From: Chrysemys picta bellii
Taxonomy: Eukaryota; Chordata; Testudines; Emydidae
Direction of reading: 5' to 3'
DNA length: 64,000 nt
NCBI RefSeq assembly: GCF_011386835.1
Contig: NC_088798.1
Location: 3,286,001 to 3,350,000, forward strand
A program made the position numbers and the translations under genes. Of this stretch, positions 23,458-34,458 are shown piece by piece. The notes beneath the pieces are model-generated. The model was not told the origin of the DNA. It made no database searches and was given only the letters and a program-made list of their open reading frames with translations. How positions within the stretch are numbered: position 1 is the stretch's first letter; each line of letters begins with the position of its first letter.

Positions 23458-25719
23458 GTATATGGGCTCAGTCACAGATTGTAAGAAACTTGATTTGATT
23501 GGTCATAACTAATGTAACATACGAATGACTGTTTAACATTTTTACAGGGGCGCCCGAAGGGAAGCAAATTAATTTAACAGCACAGGGGGACTTCTTAAAA
23601 CCATGAGTGGTTGGCAGAAGCCTGTCATTCTTTTATATGTAAGTACGTGTGTGAGACAGGGAGAGAGCACAGGTGCAAACAAAATAACCAGCCCACCTAA
23701 ACACACGACCAAGGTTAATAATGCAAGGAGCATTCAATTCTTTCAGTGCATTACAAGCCAGGTTGCTTTTTACAAATAAAAGCAGAGATGCTTCCATACA
23801 ACCCAACACAATACTGATGCTTCAACCGGCCCAGCACTATTTAATGATGAGCTCCAGCCCCCCACCTTTACCCACATTCAGCCGTTACTTGCAACACAAA
23901 CACTGTCCAAGCTAGCAAACGGGGAAGGGAACGCTGAGATCCAGTTAATTCAACTGCTCATTTCAAGCAACGCTGTAGGAGCCTGCCCAAGAAGTTGCAC
24001 GTTTTGCCGTTTTTCCATATTTTATCACAGACGTTCTCTAGCCATTTAGATTTTCGTAAGCCTCTGTTTCTAACCGGCTAAGAGCTGGACCTGGTCAGCA
24101 TGGTCCCTTTAGCCAGTGCTTAACACAGATGTCAAGTTCAAATTCATGAGGTTTTTTTTTGTTTGAATGTGAGCTAACCAGTGTGGCACCTCTCCCCGCC
24201 CCCTACCCCCTCAAATCTCTGCCACGTGCCAAACACAATGACCCTGCGGACTTGCATTCCAGAGGCACTCTCCAGCCATCCCCATGGCTGCAGCAGGGAA
24301 AAGCAAAGCGCCAGGCGACCAGCCAAATCCTGGAATTACAATGCAATATTTGGGAGGGCCAGGGTAGCTGGCTTCGCAGCCTATGATCAGGAGTCAGAAA
24401 AATGCAAGTTATGGTACAAGGGCAGCTGTGGATATTTCTCTTTCAAGAGGACACGATCTCCTAGCTGTTCTTAGCCAGACTTTCTGGCTTTGTTCTACAT
24501 ATAAAGTCAGAATGGCCCAACAGTCAAAACAGTGCTCATTAGCCAGGCGCACTGAACTCTAAGCAACCCAAATTCCTGCACGCTATCCACCTTAAACACG
24601 GGAATGCAAACAGACCCATTTTCCTGTTCTGTTTTGCGTTTACAACAGGTCACAAACCTTTGATGTTCTTCGGAAGGGTTTTCAATTCAACGGACCTTTT
24701 GGGGGCTGGTTCGGTTTCAGATGACAATTAAACCATCTACATTAATCTCCAATGCTACGCAGCCCTGCAGATCAGTTATTTAACCCAGCCGCCAACCTAC
24801 ACGCATTCCCTTAATCTGACACTGACTGATCAATCTGCCTCAAACATGGGGGAGTCAAAAGCTAATGAAAAAAATCCCCCTGGGGCAAAGACACCACCAG
24901 ATCGGAATCGTTTTATTAGACCTAAACCATGCGAAATTGGAAGCTCTTTAGCTGTTTAATTCTAATACTTTTGACTCTGTGAAACATTAACTGTATAAAT
25001 AATCAAATCCCTCACGTGACTGAGCCGTATGAACAATCTGGGGCCAATAACTCCGAGGTTAATGAAGGGAGTCGTCTTTGGGCTCAAGGATTTTCACAGC
25101 TCTGAAGCCCCGCAAACATCAGAACAAAGGCATTCGTTTCCCCTCCAAGGGCTTCAAAGGAAAAGCTTTGACTCTCTCCGGGTAGACCACATCAAGACAT
25201 CTCACAGACATTCTAATGCTACATTTCTCACAGTGCAATCTGCTTTAGAGCCGCATGAAGACACCAGCTAGAGTACGGTAGGATCTCTGGCAAACCAGCT
25301 GGGTTTCAGTGCAGACTACAGGAAAGAACCCAACAATCAGCCACCACCATTGTCCCCGAGTTGGCTGGCTTTGGTGATTGATCCACGGAGATTGAGCTTC
25401 CCTCCCATCCACATCCATCTATGTCACGGGGAAGCACATTAGATGGAGTGACGCAGCAGAAGCTTACCCAGCCCCGTTTCTTGTGCGGTACCAGTCTCGT
25501 GGAGAAGGGCTTCCACCATGACGGCTCCCAGCCTGTACCTTCCACCAACTTACACAGTTACACAACCAGGACATGGTGCGTGCGCACACACACCCTGTCC
25601 TGAAACTGCGACTATTCTGGTGCATCACGCTGAAAACACAGCACACGCCCTGTTCTGTTAACACCTACAGCGTGTCGCACAAACGCCAGCCAGCCACGAC
25701 GGATTTCACTGCTTCCAAA
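23458..25719. other. unannotated stretch
   Basis: No transposon termini or supported exon. 24890-25030 is A/T-rich, complex sequence (TTTAATTCTAATACTTTTGA) that could be conserved non-coding DNA; this is only an impression. Confidence 0.3.
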
Positions 25720-26008
25720 AGGCAGCCTGGTCTAGGGAACCGAGCTCGGGTGACAAAACCAAGAATGCCTGTGTTCTAATCTCGGCTCTGTCACTCACTG
25801 ACTCGTTCTGCAGCCATACGTTGAGAGCCCTGATTTCCAGGGGTGCTGAGCATGGCAGCATCCCATGACTTCAGATGGAATTGTGAGGACTCGGCACCTC
25901 TGAAATTAGGCCTGTTCCCTCTGTGCCTCAGTCTCCCAGGCTGCAAAATGGGGATAACACCACTGACCTAGCTCACAAGGCTGCTTAAAGATCAGGTCTG
26001 TGACGTGC
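25720..26008 (+). repeat. MIR element carrying a palindromic insertion (arm A flank)
   Basis: The MIR head and early core (TCTAATCTCGGCTCTGTCAC, TCACTGACTCG) are separated from the MIR 3' half (TGTGCCTCAGTCTCCCAGG, then AAAATGGGGATAACACC) by a palindromic insert at about 25835-25920 (GGGGTGCTGAGCATG ... GGCACCTCTGAAATTAGGCC). The end of the MIR directly abuts the CR1 3' end at about 26008. The 3' half, the insert and the CR1 all recur in inverted order at 29310-30870. Confidence 0.75.
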
Positions 26009-26011
26009 CTT

Positions 26012-26815
26012 GAAGATTCATAGATTCCCAGGCCAGAAGGGACCACTGTGATTATCTAGTCTGACCTCCCATATAACACAGGCCAGGGAACTGCCCCACA
26101 ATAATTCCTAGAGCAGAGCTTTCAGAAAAACATCCCATCTTGATGTAAAAATCATCAGTGATGGAGAATCCACCTTGAGCCTGAGTAAACTGTTCCCATG
26201 GTTAATTACACTTACTGTCAAAAATGTACGCCTTATTTCCAGTCTGAGTTTGTCTAACTTCAGCTCCCAGCCACTGAATCCTGTTAGACCTTCCTCTGCT
26301 AGACTGAAGAGCCCATGATTAGATATTTGTTCCCCCTGGAGACACTTATAGACTGGGATCAAGTCACCCCTCAACCTTCTCTTTGTTAAGCCAAATAGAC
26401 TGAGCTCTTTGAGTCTATCACTAGAAGGGATGCTTTCTAATTCTTTGATCATTCTCAAGGCCCTTCTCTGAACCCTCTCCAATTGATCAACATCCTTCTT
26501 GAACTGTGGGCACCAGAACTGTGTACACAATTCCAGCAGCCGTCACACCAGGGCCAAATACAATAACCTCTCTCCTCCTACTCAAGATTCCCCTGTTTAT
26601 GCATCCCAGGATGGCATTAGCGCTTTTGCTCACAGCATCACACTGGCAGCTCACATTCAGATAATTACCCACAACCCTCAAATCTTTTTCCGAGTCGCTA
26701 CTTCCCAGGACAGAGTCCCGAACCTGGCAGCATGGCTTCCATTCTTTGTTCCCGGACATTCACAATTACATTTAGCTGTATTAAAACACATGCTGTTTGC
26801 TTGTACCTACTTTAC
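26012..26815 (-). mobile_element. CR1 LINE copy A, antisense, 3' 0.8 kb
   Basis: On the minus strand the C-terminal part of CR1 ORF2 is readable. Upstream comes KSANAILGCINRGILSRRRE (26487-26759). After a frameshift near 26520 comes CPQFKKDVDQLERVQRRALR, then LFGLTKRRLRGDLIPVYK and the terminal WDVFLKALL (26108-26530). The 3' UTR ends in GAATCTATGAATCT-type octamers at about 26010. It is truncated at its 5' end near 26815. Together with the MIR flank this is arm A of the inverted duplication. Confidence 0.9.
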
Positions 26816-26886
26816 CTAGCGATGATACTGAGCTCCTTTGCCAACGCCTTGAGAGCCACTGATGAGAAGAGCTAGGATTCATTATT

Positions 26887-27292
26887 AGAGCCGGTCAAAA
26901 CATTTTCATCGACAAGAATTTTGACCAAAATGGCTTTTTGTTGCAAACAAAATATTTCACTTTTCTTTTTTTTTTTTCTTCTTTTTTTTTTTTAATTTTT
27001 GATGATTTTTTCCTGGTTTTGGACAACAAACCAGAAACTGAAAGTTGGGGGGGAAAAAATTGGTTCTAAAATATATCCAGTTTTGGTTTAAAAAAAACCA
27101 AAATCAGGTTTTTGGAAATTGCAAATTTTTCCTGAAAACAGTTTTAGAAACCAAAACTGTTTCGTCGTTTGGTTTCATTTTTTGGTTGAAAAACCAAAAC
27201 GTTTTCAACGGAAAATTTCTGCAAAAATGCAAAAAACCCAAATGGTTTGACATTTCCCTTGAAAAAACAATTGGTATTTTTCAACTGGCTCT
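26887..27292. mobile_element. MITE with AGAGCCGG termini, family A
   Basis: It starts AGAGCCGGTCAAAACATTTTC (given as AGAGCCGGTCAAAAC) and ends TTTTTCAACTGGCTCT. The interior has many self-complementary TTTTGGTTT / AAACCAAAA blocks that fold back, and it includes a long T-rich run at 26965-26995. It belongs with 6622-6961. A 209-codon frame crossing its right edge (27045-27674) is an artefact of the T-rich interior. Confidence 0.65.
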
Positions 27293-29309
27293 GGTATCAA
27301 CTTACTTCCTAATGGACGTCTACTATTGTCATCACAAAATGGCCAGAAAACCTGACACAATGAGATCAGGCCTGAGGTGCATTAGCACAGCTGTCCACTC
27401 TGGGGTCTGTGAGTGCAGGCGGGTGGCGGAGGCTGACTATGTTTTGTCCAACACCCGTCTACATTACGTTGGGCTCAAGAACAAGCCTTGGCCCTATCCT
27501 GGCAATTTAGTGGTCCATGAATGTGGCAGTGTCACTTGCGATCACTGCATGGATCTAGGAGAACGTGCAGAGAAGGAAGTAGGCCAGAGAGACATGGCGA
27601 CTCAAAAAGGAGACACTGCCTCTGGTTTTATCCATTACGTTGTTGATTTAATAGTTAAACCAAAGCATTTCTAAAGCCCAAGACTCGCTGCATCATCAAG
27701 AATACAACACTCCGTCCCAATCATGCTCTCACTAGGAAAGGGGAGCAGGATACAAACCAGGACTTGCAGGAGAGGGGGGGAGAAAACACAATTTCTCCAT
27801 GGCTGTGTCTGAAACGTCTCTAGATTGCAGCATAGTCAGTCTCAGATCTTTGCTGCTCTGCTCTAATTAATAAAGTACAGGTGGCGCGCTGGAGCAGTAC
27901 AAAATATTGCTCGAAAACAGTAGCGAAAGTGGCTTTTTCTCACAGGCCCAGGTGACTTGGGAGGACCTGGCTGGTTTTTATGTGACTGAAGGCGTTTGTA
28001 CTGCCCTTCTTAGGAGACACGCTTGGATTGCACAACAGAAGAAAGCTGGCTTTGTGATACTGAAGCACATCTGCCTTCGTGCCTACAGTCTGACCTGGAA
28101 CATCCCATCAATTCATTCCCTATACTAAGAGTACGAGAGACTGTGAAAAACAGCTGCAGCTGTCTTCATATTTTTCATATTGACGTCTTCCAGGAACATC
28201 TAATTCAACAGTGGGACTTGTGAGGTAATGACCACACTAGTCCTTGAATGCTTTAAATCCCTCAGCCCTCAAATGGCAGCAAATGCTGGGGCGGTGATTT
28301 TGCAGTCAGCTCCACATGGGTGGACCCTTATATGCACATGTGGAGAGAGCCCAACTGACCTCCAGCAGATCTGACTGCAGGTCTGGAGCCGGTGCGCGGC
28401 ATGGCTGGATGCGGTTTCCTTTATATTCCAACTGCCTCTCTTTCTATTTCGTAACGTATCAAGAACACGGAATCCGATCTCTGAGCGAGCACTTAACCCG
28501 GCAGGCAAGGAAAGACAGATGAGTTGCCACAACTGGACTCTCTGATCATTTGCTACAGGTGGCTGCTGCAGCACGCTAGATGGGAGAGGGGACGGGGGAG
28601 AGACGCCTGCATTAGCTGCTACCTAAACTGGGCCCGTTCTGTGGCTGTGGAGCAGCCATCAGCCTCCAGGGCTGTTTGCTCAGCACCGTTCACCAGCTTC
28701 AAATTCCCTGAAAGAGCCCGCAGAAAGGAAAAAGGCACCTCCCGGCCTGCCGGGCCCAGGATCTCATCCTGACCAATTGTGGGGCTGTCTCGATGTTGCC
28801 TTTTGCGTGTGTCTGACTGTAGAGACGCAATGTGCATTATTCAGCAGTGGGGAAAGTCTGCCACCATTCCTCCGCGCCTGAGCAGATCATTAATGCAGGT
28901 CACTCTGCCGTGTCCCAGCAAAGCCAATACTGTGCTAGATTTCCAAAGTTGGCTCAGAACGATCGAGAACACAATTTTCAGCAGAGCTGTGGGTCGAACG
29001 CTTTTCCATTTGGCTCCAGCAACTTGAATTCTCAAAAATCCCTTTCAGCTTTTAGGTCAGCATTATAGTGACAGGCATCAATTTAAAAATGTGGAAGGCC
29101 AGAGTATTAGATGGTTACATGTACCAAAACCAGACCTCAGCTTGACCTTGGAAGGGGGATGCAGGCAACAGAGTTTTCAAATACTTTTAATTTTTAACTC
29201 CTTATTTATAACACCTTCATAGAAGGTAGTGAAGAGATATTTTTTTTTGGCCCACGTTATGCAGGGGTTTTGCTGTATTACTGATATTCGATCGTCTTGC
29301 TCATTGTGG
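27293..29309. other. unannotated stretch
   Basis: No termini or supported exon. This is part of the spacer between the two arms of the inverted duplication. Confidence 0.3.
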
Positions 29310-29452
29310 TGGATGAATAATTTGGGACTGGTGTGACTGTTGCTGGAATTGTGTCTGGCTCTAGTGCCCACCCTTCAAGAAGGAGAGGGTTCAGAAAAGA
29401 GCCCCGAGAATGATTAAGAATTAGAAGCCTGCCTGCTAGTGACAGACCCTAA

Positions 29453-30320
29453 TGGTACGTCTACACTGCAATATAAGCCCAGGCTTGAGCCCAACCCTCC
29501 CTTCCATTCACACACAAATCTCAGGCTCAGACCCAGGGTCCTAGAGCCCCGCGGGGGTGGAGGGTTCGAGACCGAGTCAAGCCAAGAACCAGGGTTCAAG
29601 CCCTACTGCTTTTCAGTGTGGACGCAGCCCCGCCACCTCCCCACTGACTCGGATCCTGGGAATCAGCCGAAAAGTATCCCACAAGCCCATGGGCCAACTT
29701 CCTTTGTTCTCTCCATGCCAGGAATTTCCAATCGACTCCAGGGAAATGGAAGTAGCCCCCAAGGTGTAGCGCAGCAGCTTGGTGAGTCAGTGTTGACCCC
29801 TTCCCATAGCCGCCTGACCGCCGAGCTGCAGACGTGCCAGCGGTGAGCCTTCTGTGTTTGCAACGAAGACTGACCAGAAGCAACGTTTTGCAAAGCGCGC
29901 TGTGTCGTGGCCACGGCAGCCCAGCCAGACTTTGGTAAATCTCTGGTGCGAGGCCAGCCACACAGTGGGAGTACAAGGAACGACCATGCACACCAGCATA
30001 CAGTGAAGAAGCTGGCAGCATTGAACGTTTACCGGACCAGTGCAGGACGCAGATGAAGTGGCTCAAGACTGAGTAGAGCGGCTGTGGAGTTCTCTGTGCT
30101 TCCATGTGACCAAACGGGTCTGCAGACATCTCCCATGGGATTTCAAGCTGCCGAAAGCACATTCAACCACCATTCTACACCTGCCGAGAGCATAATTCAA
30201 CTGTCCTTTGGCAGGGCCTCCGAAATCAGGGTATGATTCCATAAGCCACGGATTCTCTAACCGGGGTCAGCTGACTCGAGTCCCACTAACCCTGGGCTTT
30301 CCTTGCCATGCAGACGTACC
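29453..30320 (-). mobile_element. PIF/Harbinger element, deletion derivative, inserted in CR1 copy B
   Basis: The left end is TGGTACGTCTACACTGCAA with AAGCCCAGG just inside. The right end, reverse complemented, is GGGTACGTCTGCATGGCAAGG with AAAGCCCAGGG just inside. The flanking triplets are TAA on the left and CAA on the right, consistent with a TWA target carrying one change. The left 180 bp folds back on itself (CTACACTGC... against ...CAGTGTGGACG near 29620), a subterminal palindrome or small nested MITE. The transposase fragment (30105-30257) lies close to the right end, so the N-terminal majority of the gene was deleted. A 188-codon frame at 29596-30162 is not in the transposase frame and has no recognised domain. 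Confidence 0.75.
30105..30257 (-). pseudogene. PIF/Harbinger transposase, C-terminal fragment
   Basis: Read on the minus strand from about 30257: YPDFGGPAKGQLNYALGRCR is followed by MVVECAFGSLKSHGRCLQTR. The VECAFGxLK block holds the third acidic residue of the Harbinger DDE nuclease, and the RxWRCL-type continuation is typical of the family. The reading frame then meets a stop, and the likely continuation (SHFICVLH, resembling the usual xxCxxLHN block) is in another frame. Only about 50 residues of a protein normally around 350-400 long remain. It is non-functional. Confidence 0.75.
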
Positions 30321-30708
30321 CAAAGAGCTCAATTGATTTAGCTTAACAAAGAGAAAGTAAATGGGTGACTTGATCATAGTCTAAATAAGGATCTACATGG
30401 CAAACAAATATCGAATAATGGGCTCTTTGGTTTAGCAGAGAAAGGTCTAACACCGATCCAATGCCTGGAAGCCGAAGCTAAACAAACTTAGACTGGAAAT
30501 AAGGTGAAAATTTTTGCCAGGGTAATTAACCGTCGGGACAATTTACTCCTGATCCGGGTGGGTTTTTCATCACTGGCAACTTTTACATCAAGACTGGATG
30601 TTTTTCTGAAAGATCGGCCCTAGGAATTATTGTGGGGCAGTTCCCTGGCCTGTGTTCTACAGGAGGTCAGACCACAATGTTCCCTTCTGGCCTGGGAATC
30701 TATGAATC

Positions 30709-30870
30709 TTCAAGGCACGTCACAGACCTGATCTTTAAGCAGCCTTGTGAGCTAGGTCAGTGGTGTTATCCCCACTTTGCAGTCTGGGAAACTGAGGCAA
30801 AGCAAGGAGAAGGGCCAAATTTCAGAGGTGCTGAGTAGTCAAGTCCAATTGAAATCACTGGAAGTTGAGG
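30709..30870 (-). repeat. MIR 3' half and palindromic insert (arm B flank)
   Basis: Directly after the CR1 B 3' end come CTTCAAGGCACGTCACAGAC and then ATCCCCACTTTGCAGTCTGG, ACTGAGGCAAAG. This is the MIR 3' half in antisense, followed by TTTCAGAGGTGCTGAGTAG and GAAGTTGAGGTGCC of the palindromic insert. The order and junctions are the mirror image of 25835-26012. Confidence 0.8.
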
Positions 30871-32074
30871 TGCCCCAAGAATAATTTTAACCAAGTGCTT
30901 TGGCCTTTGTCCAGTGCCTTCTCTCCTCCTTGCATTCATGGCCACTGCCTAAATCCTGCCCCAGGGTCCGAGAGAGAGCAGAGCATGGAGAGACGAGAAA
31001 TGCACAATCACCTCCGAGATGCCTTGGCCAGGTATCATTGGATTGTGCAGCACCTGGAAAGGGACTGATCCCAATTTTACAGGACAGGCAGAAACCAGTA
31101 AGGGCACAAAACACCCGAAAATAAGAATAGATGCAGAAAAAGACATGCCATTTTTGGTTTGTTTGTTTGTTTGTTTGGGGTGCCAGAGCTATGTAATTAA
31201 AGAATAGGTTTTTCCCTTGCTAAGACTCTCCTATTTGGGTTATTTCTTCACAAACGCAATGGGGCCCCTAAACCCCGATCCCATTCAAGTCAGTCACAAA
31301 ACTCAATAGGGCAGGATTAGACCTGATATTACTAATGTGTGTGGGTGTTTGTCCGTTACCGCATTCTAGCTGATTCTCTAATCTCTCCCAAATGCTGATC
31401 CACGTCAGTGAAAAAACACCATTGCCACCAAAAGCAAACAAAGCCCTGGGTTAGGCTTCCAGTGCACTTGTTGACACGTCTCTATAAAAAACACAAAGGG
31501 AGCATGTCTACTTTTTAATGTTGTACAGCACCAAGCGCCCTGTGCATAATAAATGTAAGAAAGTCCATTTCCTCCTGAAATGGCTTTTAAAACAAAGCCG
31601 GGGGACACAGACTCAGTCTGCCAAGAAAATGTTAAGAAATCTTAGAAGATGAATAAATCATGGGCCTGGATTTTGTTTTTCTTACTGGATCGACAAGAGT
31701 CCTGCAGTTCCACTGACAACCTCCTTTTCTCCTGCCTCCTTAAGAGACGTGGAGAGAGCTTCAAAGCCCTATTCCAGCTTTGCAGCAGAGGGCCACCATA
31801 TGCAAAAGCACAGACCCACCAGGAACATTTCGAAGGAGAGGAGTGGTCAGTCCTTAGTAAAACCAAGTGTTAGGCAAATATCTTACAAGGAAGACAAAAT
31901 CTAAGTTTAAAAATAGTTAAGAATTGCTCCTCTTCACAAGGGACACGACTCTCTTCCATTGGGTCAAGCTTTCAGGGAGACAGTTCTTATATGCTAAAAA
32001 TGAAATAAGTAATTATCTGATCTCTACATATGGAGGTTTTAACCCTCACTGGCGCTGCCGGGAGAACAGAATTG
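30871..32074. other. unannotated stretch
   Basis: Only a (GTTT)n tract near 31155-31180 and a short palindrome-like piece near 31260-31315 were noticed. Confidence 0.3.
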
Positions 32075-32618
32075 CAGTAAAAGCTGTGTTATCCGGCACT
32101 TTACCAACCGGAAAGCTCTATAAACCAGCATTTCTGATCTTCATTGAAAATCCGGTATATAGTCTGGTTGGCGTGGGGCCGGCAGGCTCCCTACCTGGCT
32201 CCCCAGAAGCAGCAACACGTCCCTGGTGCAGCTAGGCGGCTCTGCGCGCTGCCCCAGCCCTTCCCTTCCCTGAGTGCTGGCTCCGCAGCTCCCACTGGCC
32301 AATGGAACCACGGCCAATGGAAGCTGCAGGGGCAGCGCCTGCTGCAGGGGCAGCGCGCAGAGGCGCTTGGCCGAGCCTCCGCCTAGGAGCAGCACGGACA
32401 TGTCGCAGCTTGTGGGGAACCACCTGGATCCAGCACCCCAAAACCCTTCCCGTGCCCCAACCCCCTCCCAGAGCCCACTTCCCACACCCCCTCCTGCACC
32501 CCAACCCTCAGCCCTGAGCCCCCTCCCACACCCAAACTCCCTCCCTCTTAACCGGAATTTTTTTTACTTACCGGCACTCTCCATTCCCCCAACATGCAGG
32601 ATAACAAAGCTTTTACTG
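32075..32618. mobile_element. Tigger-like non-autonomous element, 0.54 kb
   Basis: The left end CAGTAAAAGCTGTGTTATCC pairs with the right end GGATAACAAAGCTTTTACTG (19 of 20 positions with one bulge). TA follows the right end and TG precedes the left. Inside both ends are further inverted motifs (GGCACTTTACC...AACCGG against AACCGG...ACCGGCAC). The middle is GC-rich, with a C-rich imperfect tandem tract at 32440-32540. It has no transposase. Confidence 0.78.
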
Positions 32619-34106
32619 TAACAACAAACCATTTCGTTTGATTTCTCTGTGGCTTGCGAACACTCATTCCCAGCTGTACAAAACATACAGAGCCCATCAC
32701 GAGGAGGCGTGCGCGCCGGTACTTCTCCAAACAAAGTGCATGCAGTGCGAAGCCAGAAGGGCCCAGAAGTCGGGCTCTCACAAGAGAATGAACTTTAGAA
32801 ATAATAAGAAAGTTCAGCTCAGGCACTCTCCCCCAAGCTAGGCGGCTCCTAGGGTTCCTACCTCAGGACAGCACAGCCGCCCCCAGATGCTGTGTCTCTT
32901 GCCCCATATAATGCCAGATATAATTCCAATTTCCTAGCAGCAGCAAAAGAGTGCCCATCACCTGGGGTTTGGGGAGTACAGCTAAAAGTTCCTGCACTGG
33001 GAGGGCAGATATTTAGACAAAAAGGACTAGTGCTGTTTCCATTTCCACTGCATAACAAGTCAACAAAATCAAAAGGAAGTATGCACTTATTCCCTTTTCT
33101 CCAATCTGATCCCCACACTCAAATTCTCTCACTCTCTAACAGAAAACTCAACGCTGATTTTATTCCTGGCTTGTGCATCCTGACAAGAAGAAGCCCAGAC
33201 CATCTGCTGTAGATCCTTCACAATGGAGGCGAAAGATTGTACACTGAGACTTCCAGGCAGAATCTAAAGAGGGTAACACGTGAGACTCATCTTGGCTTGG
33301 CTGTTCAGTTCTTTAATACAGCTTTGGACCCAGCTGTTTTAAATACAGTAACCCAGCTTGTATTTGTTGAAAAACTTACTCTGATTTAAATATCCCTTAG
33401 AGCACATCTCTCCCACTAAACACACTCTGCGAGCTATTGCTCTGTGCTGTAAAAGTCATTCTTGTCGAGTAGAAAACTTGCCTGTATAAAATAAACATTG
33501 CTTGTAACCAGGGAGAATGCAGAGATTACTCGGAGGCTGACTCAATTCTCAGTGGCAACATTTTGTACGACGGTAGAAAGGGTTCAGCAATTCCCAAAAT
33601 CCTTACAACGACCCCTCTCTCAAAATTCTTACAGGACGCAAGTGGTCGGGGATTGAGAGAGGAGGGTGCCCAGAATGGATCCCTCTCTTACAAAGGACTC
33701 TGGGGAAGGAAAGAACAAAAGAACTACCGTCCATCACGTCTCATACAGGCATTATACTACTGGGCTCCCTTCCATACGGACCTCTCTGTAGATCTCACCC
33801 TTGTCGCTTTAAGAGATGGATTGTGCCCAGAGCCTACAAGCTCATCTCTCCTAAGCACACCAGAAGGAGGCTCTGTACCCCGGCGCAAAAACCAACTGGA
33901 AGATGGACTGACGCGTGCTGGATGCAGTGTTTTATAACGATTGCCCTCAGCTGCTGTACCAAAGGGAAAATCAATACATAACATTTCAAATAAACCTTAC
34001 CGCATTCTTACGCCTAAATCCGTATTTCCAGGGGCACTCTTTGCTCCTATGTACAATGGGAGCATCATTTGAAAAACAAAAAGCAACTTTCTACTTGATT
34101 TCCATA
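32619..34106. other. unannotated stretch
   Basis: No element termini were seen. The open frame at 33563-33937 has no domain and no supporting splice sites. Confidence 0.3.
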
Positions 34107-34458
34107 GGCGCAGTGTGACAGTGCCGTCTATATGGTTTTATAAAAATATGCTAATGAGTAAATATAATGTAACTGGAATATGCTTCATGCAAAAGGTCTC
34201 TTGTAAGGTATCATTACAAAGCTTATAATCTACTGAGTGTGATCATCCTATTTGTATAAATGTATCACTCTTGTATCTGAAACTAGAAATATAAAATATA
34301 ACTCTTGTAATTATATTGTAATTATGCAAAGTGTGGGCCCATTAATGGTGGTTTGGAATCTTGATGACACCCATTAACCAGGACAATTGACTGTAGATGG
34401 CTCTGTTTTACCTGTAAGTCTTCCTGTATATGTGTGTGCTGGCAAGTGGGTAATGAAG

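Larger units (their letters stand above)
29310..30708 (+). mobile_element. CR1 LINE copy B, sense, split by a Harbinger element
   Basis: The 5' piece (29310-29452) contains GGAATTGTGTCTGGCTCTAG and GAGAGGGTTCAGAAAAGAGC. The 3' piece resumes at 30321 with AAAGAGCTCAATTGATTTAG, then GGGTGACTTGATC, and ends at GGGAATCTATGAATC. Laid end to end these match the reverse complement of CR1 copy A (26012 to about 26600). The break falls inside the ORF2 C-terminal coding sequence. The inserted Harbinger element occupies 29453-30320. The 5' limit, 29310, is approximate. The copy carries several frame breaks. Confidence 0.88.

Noticed and set aside
27045..27674. 209-codon plus-strand open frame
   Set aside because: The first third is the A/T-rich interior of a MITE (KKNQNQVFG-like poly-Lys/Asn/Phe). 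No domain or splice evidence.
29596..30162. 188-codon minus-strand open frame
   Set aside because: It is inside the Harbinger element but out of frame with the recognisable transposase piece, except for a possible short overlap at the SHFICVLH block. It runs through the subterminal repeat.
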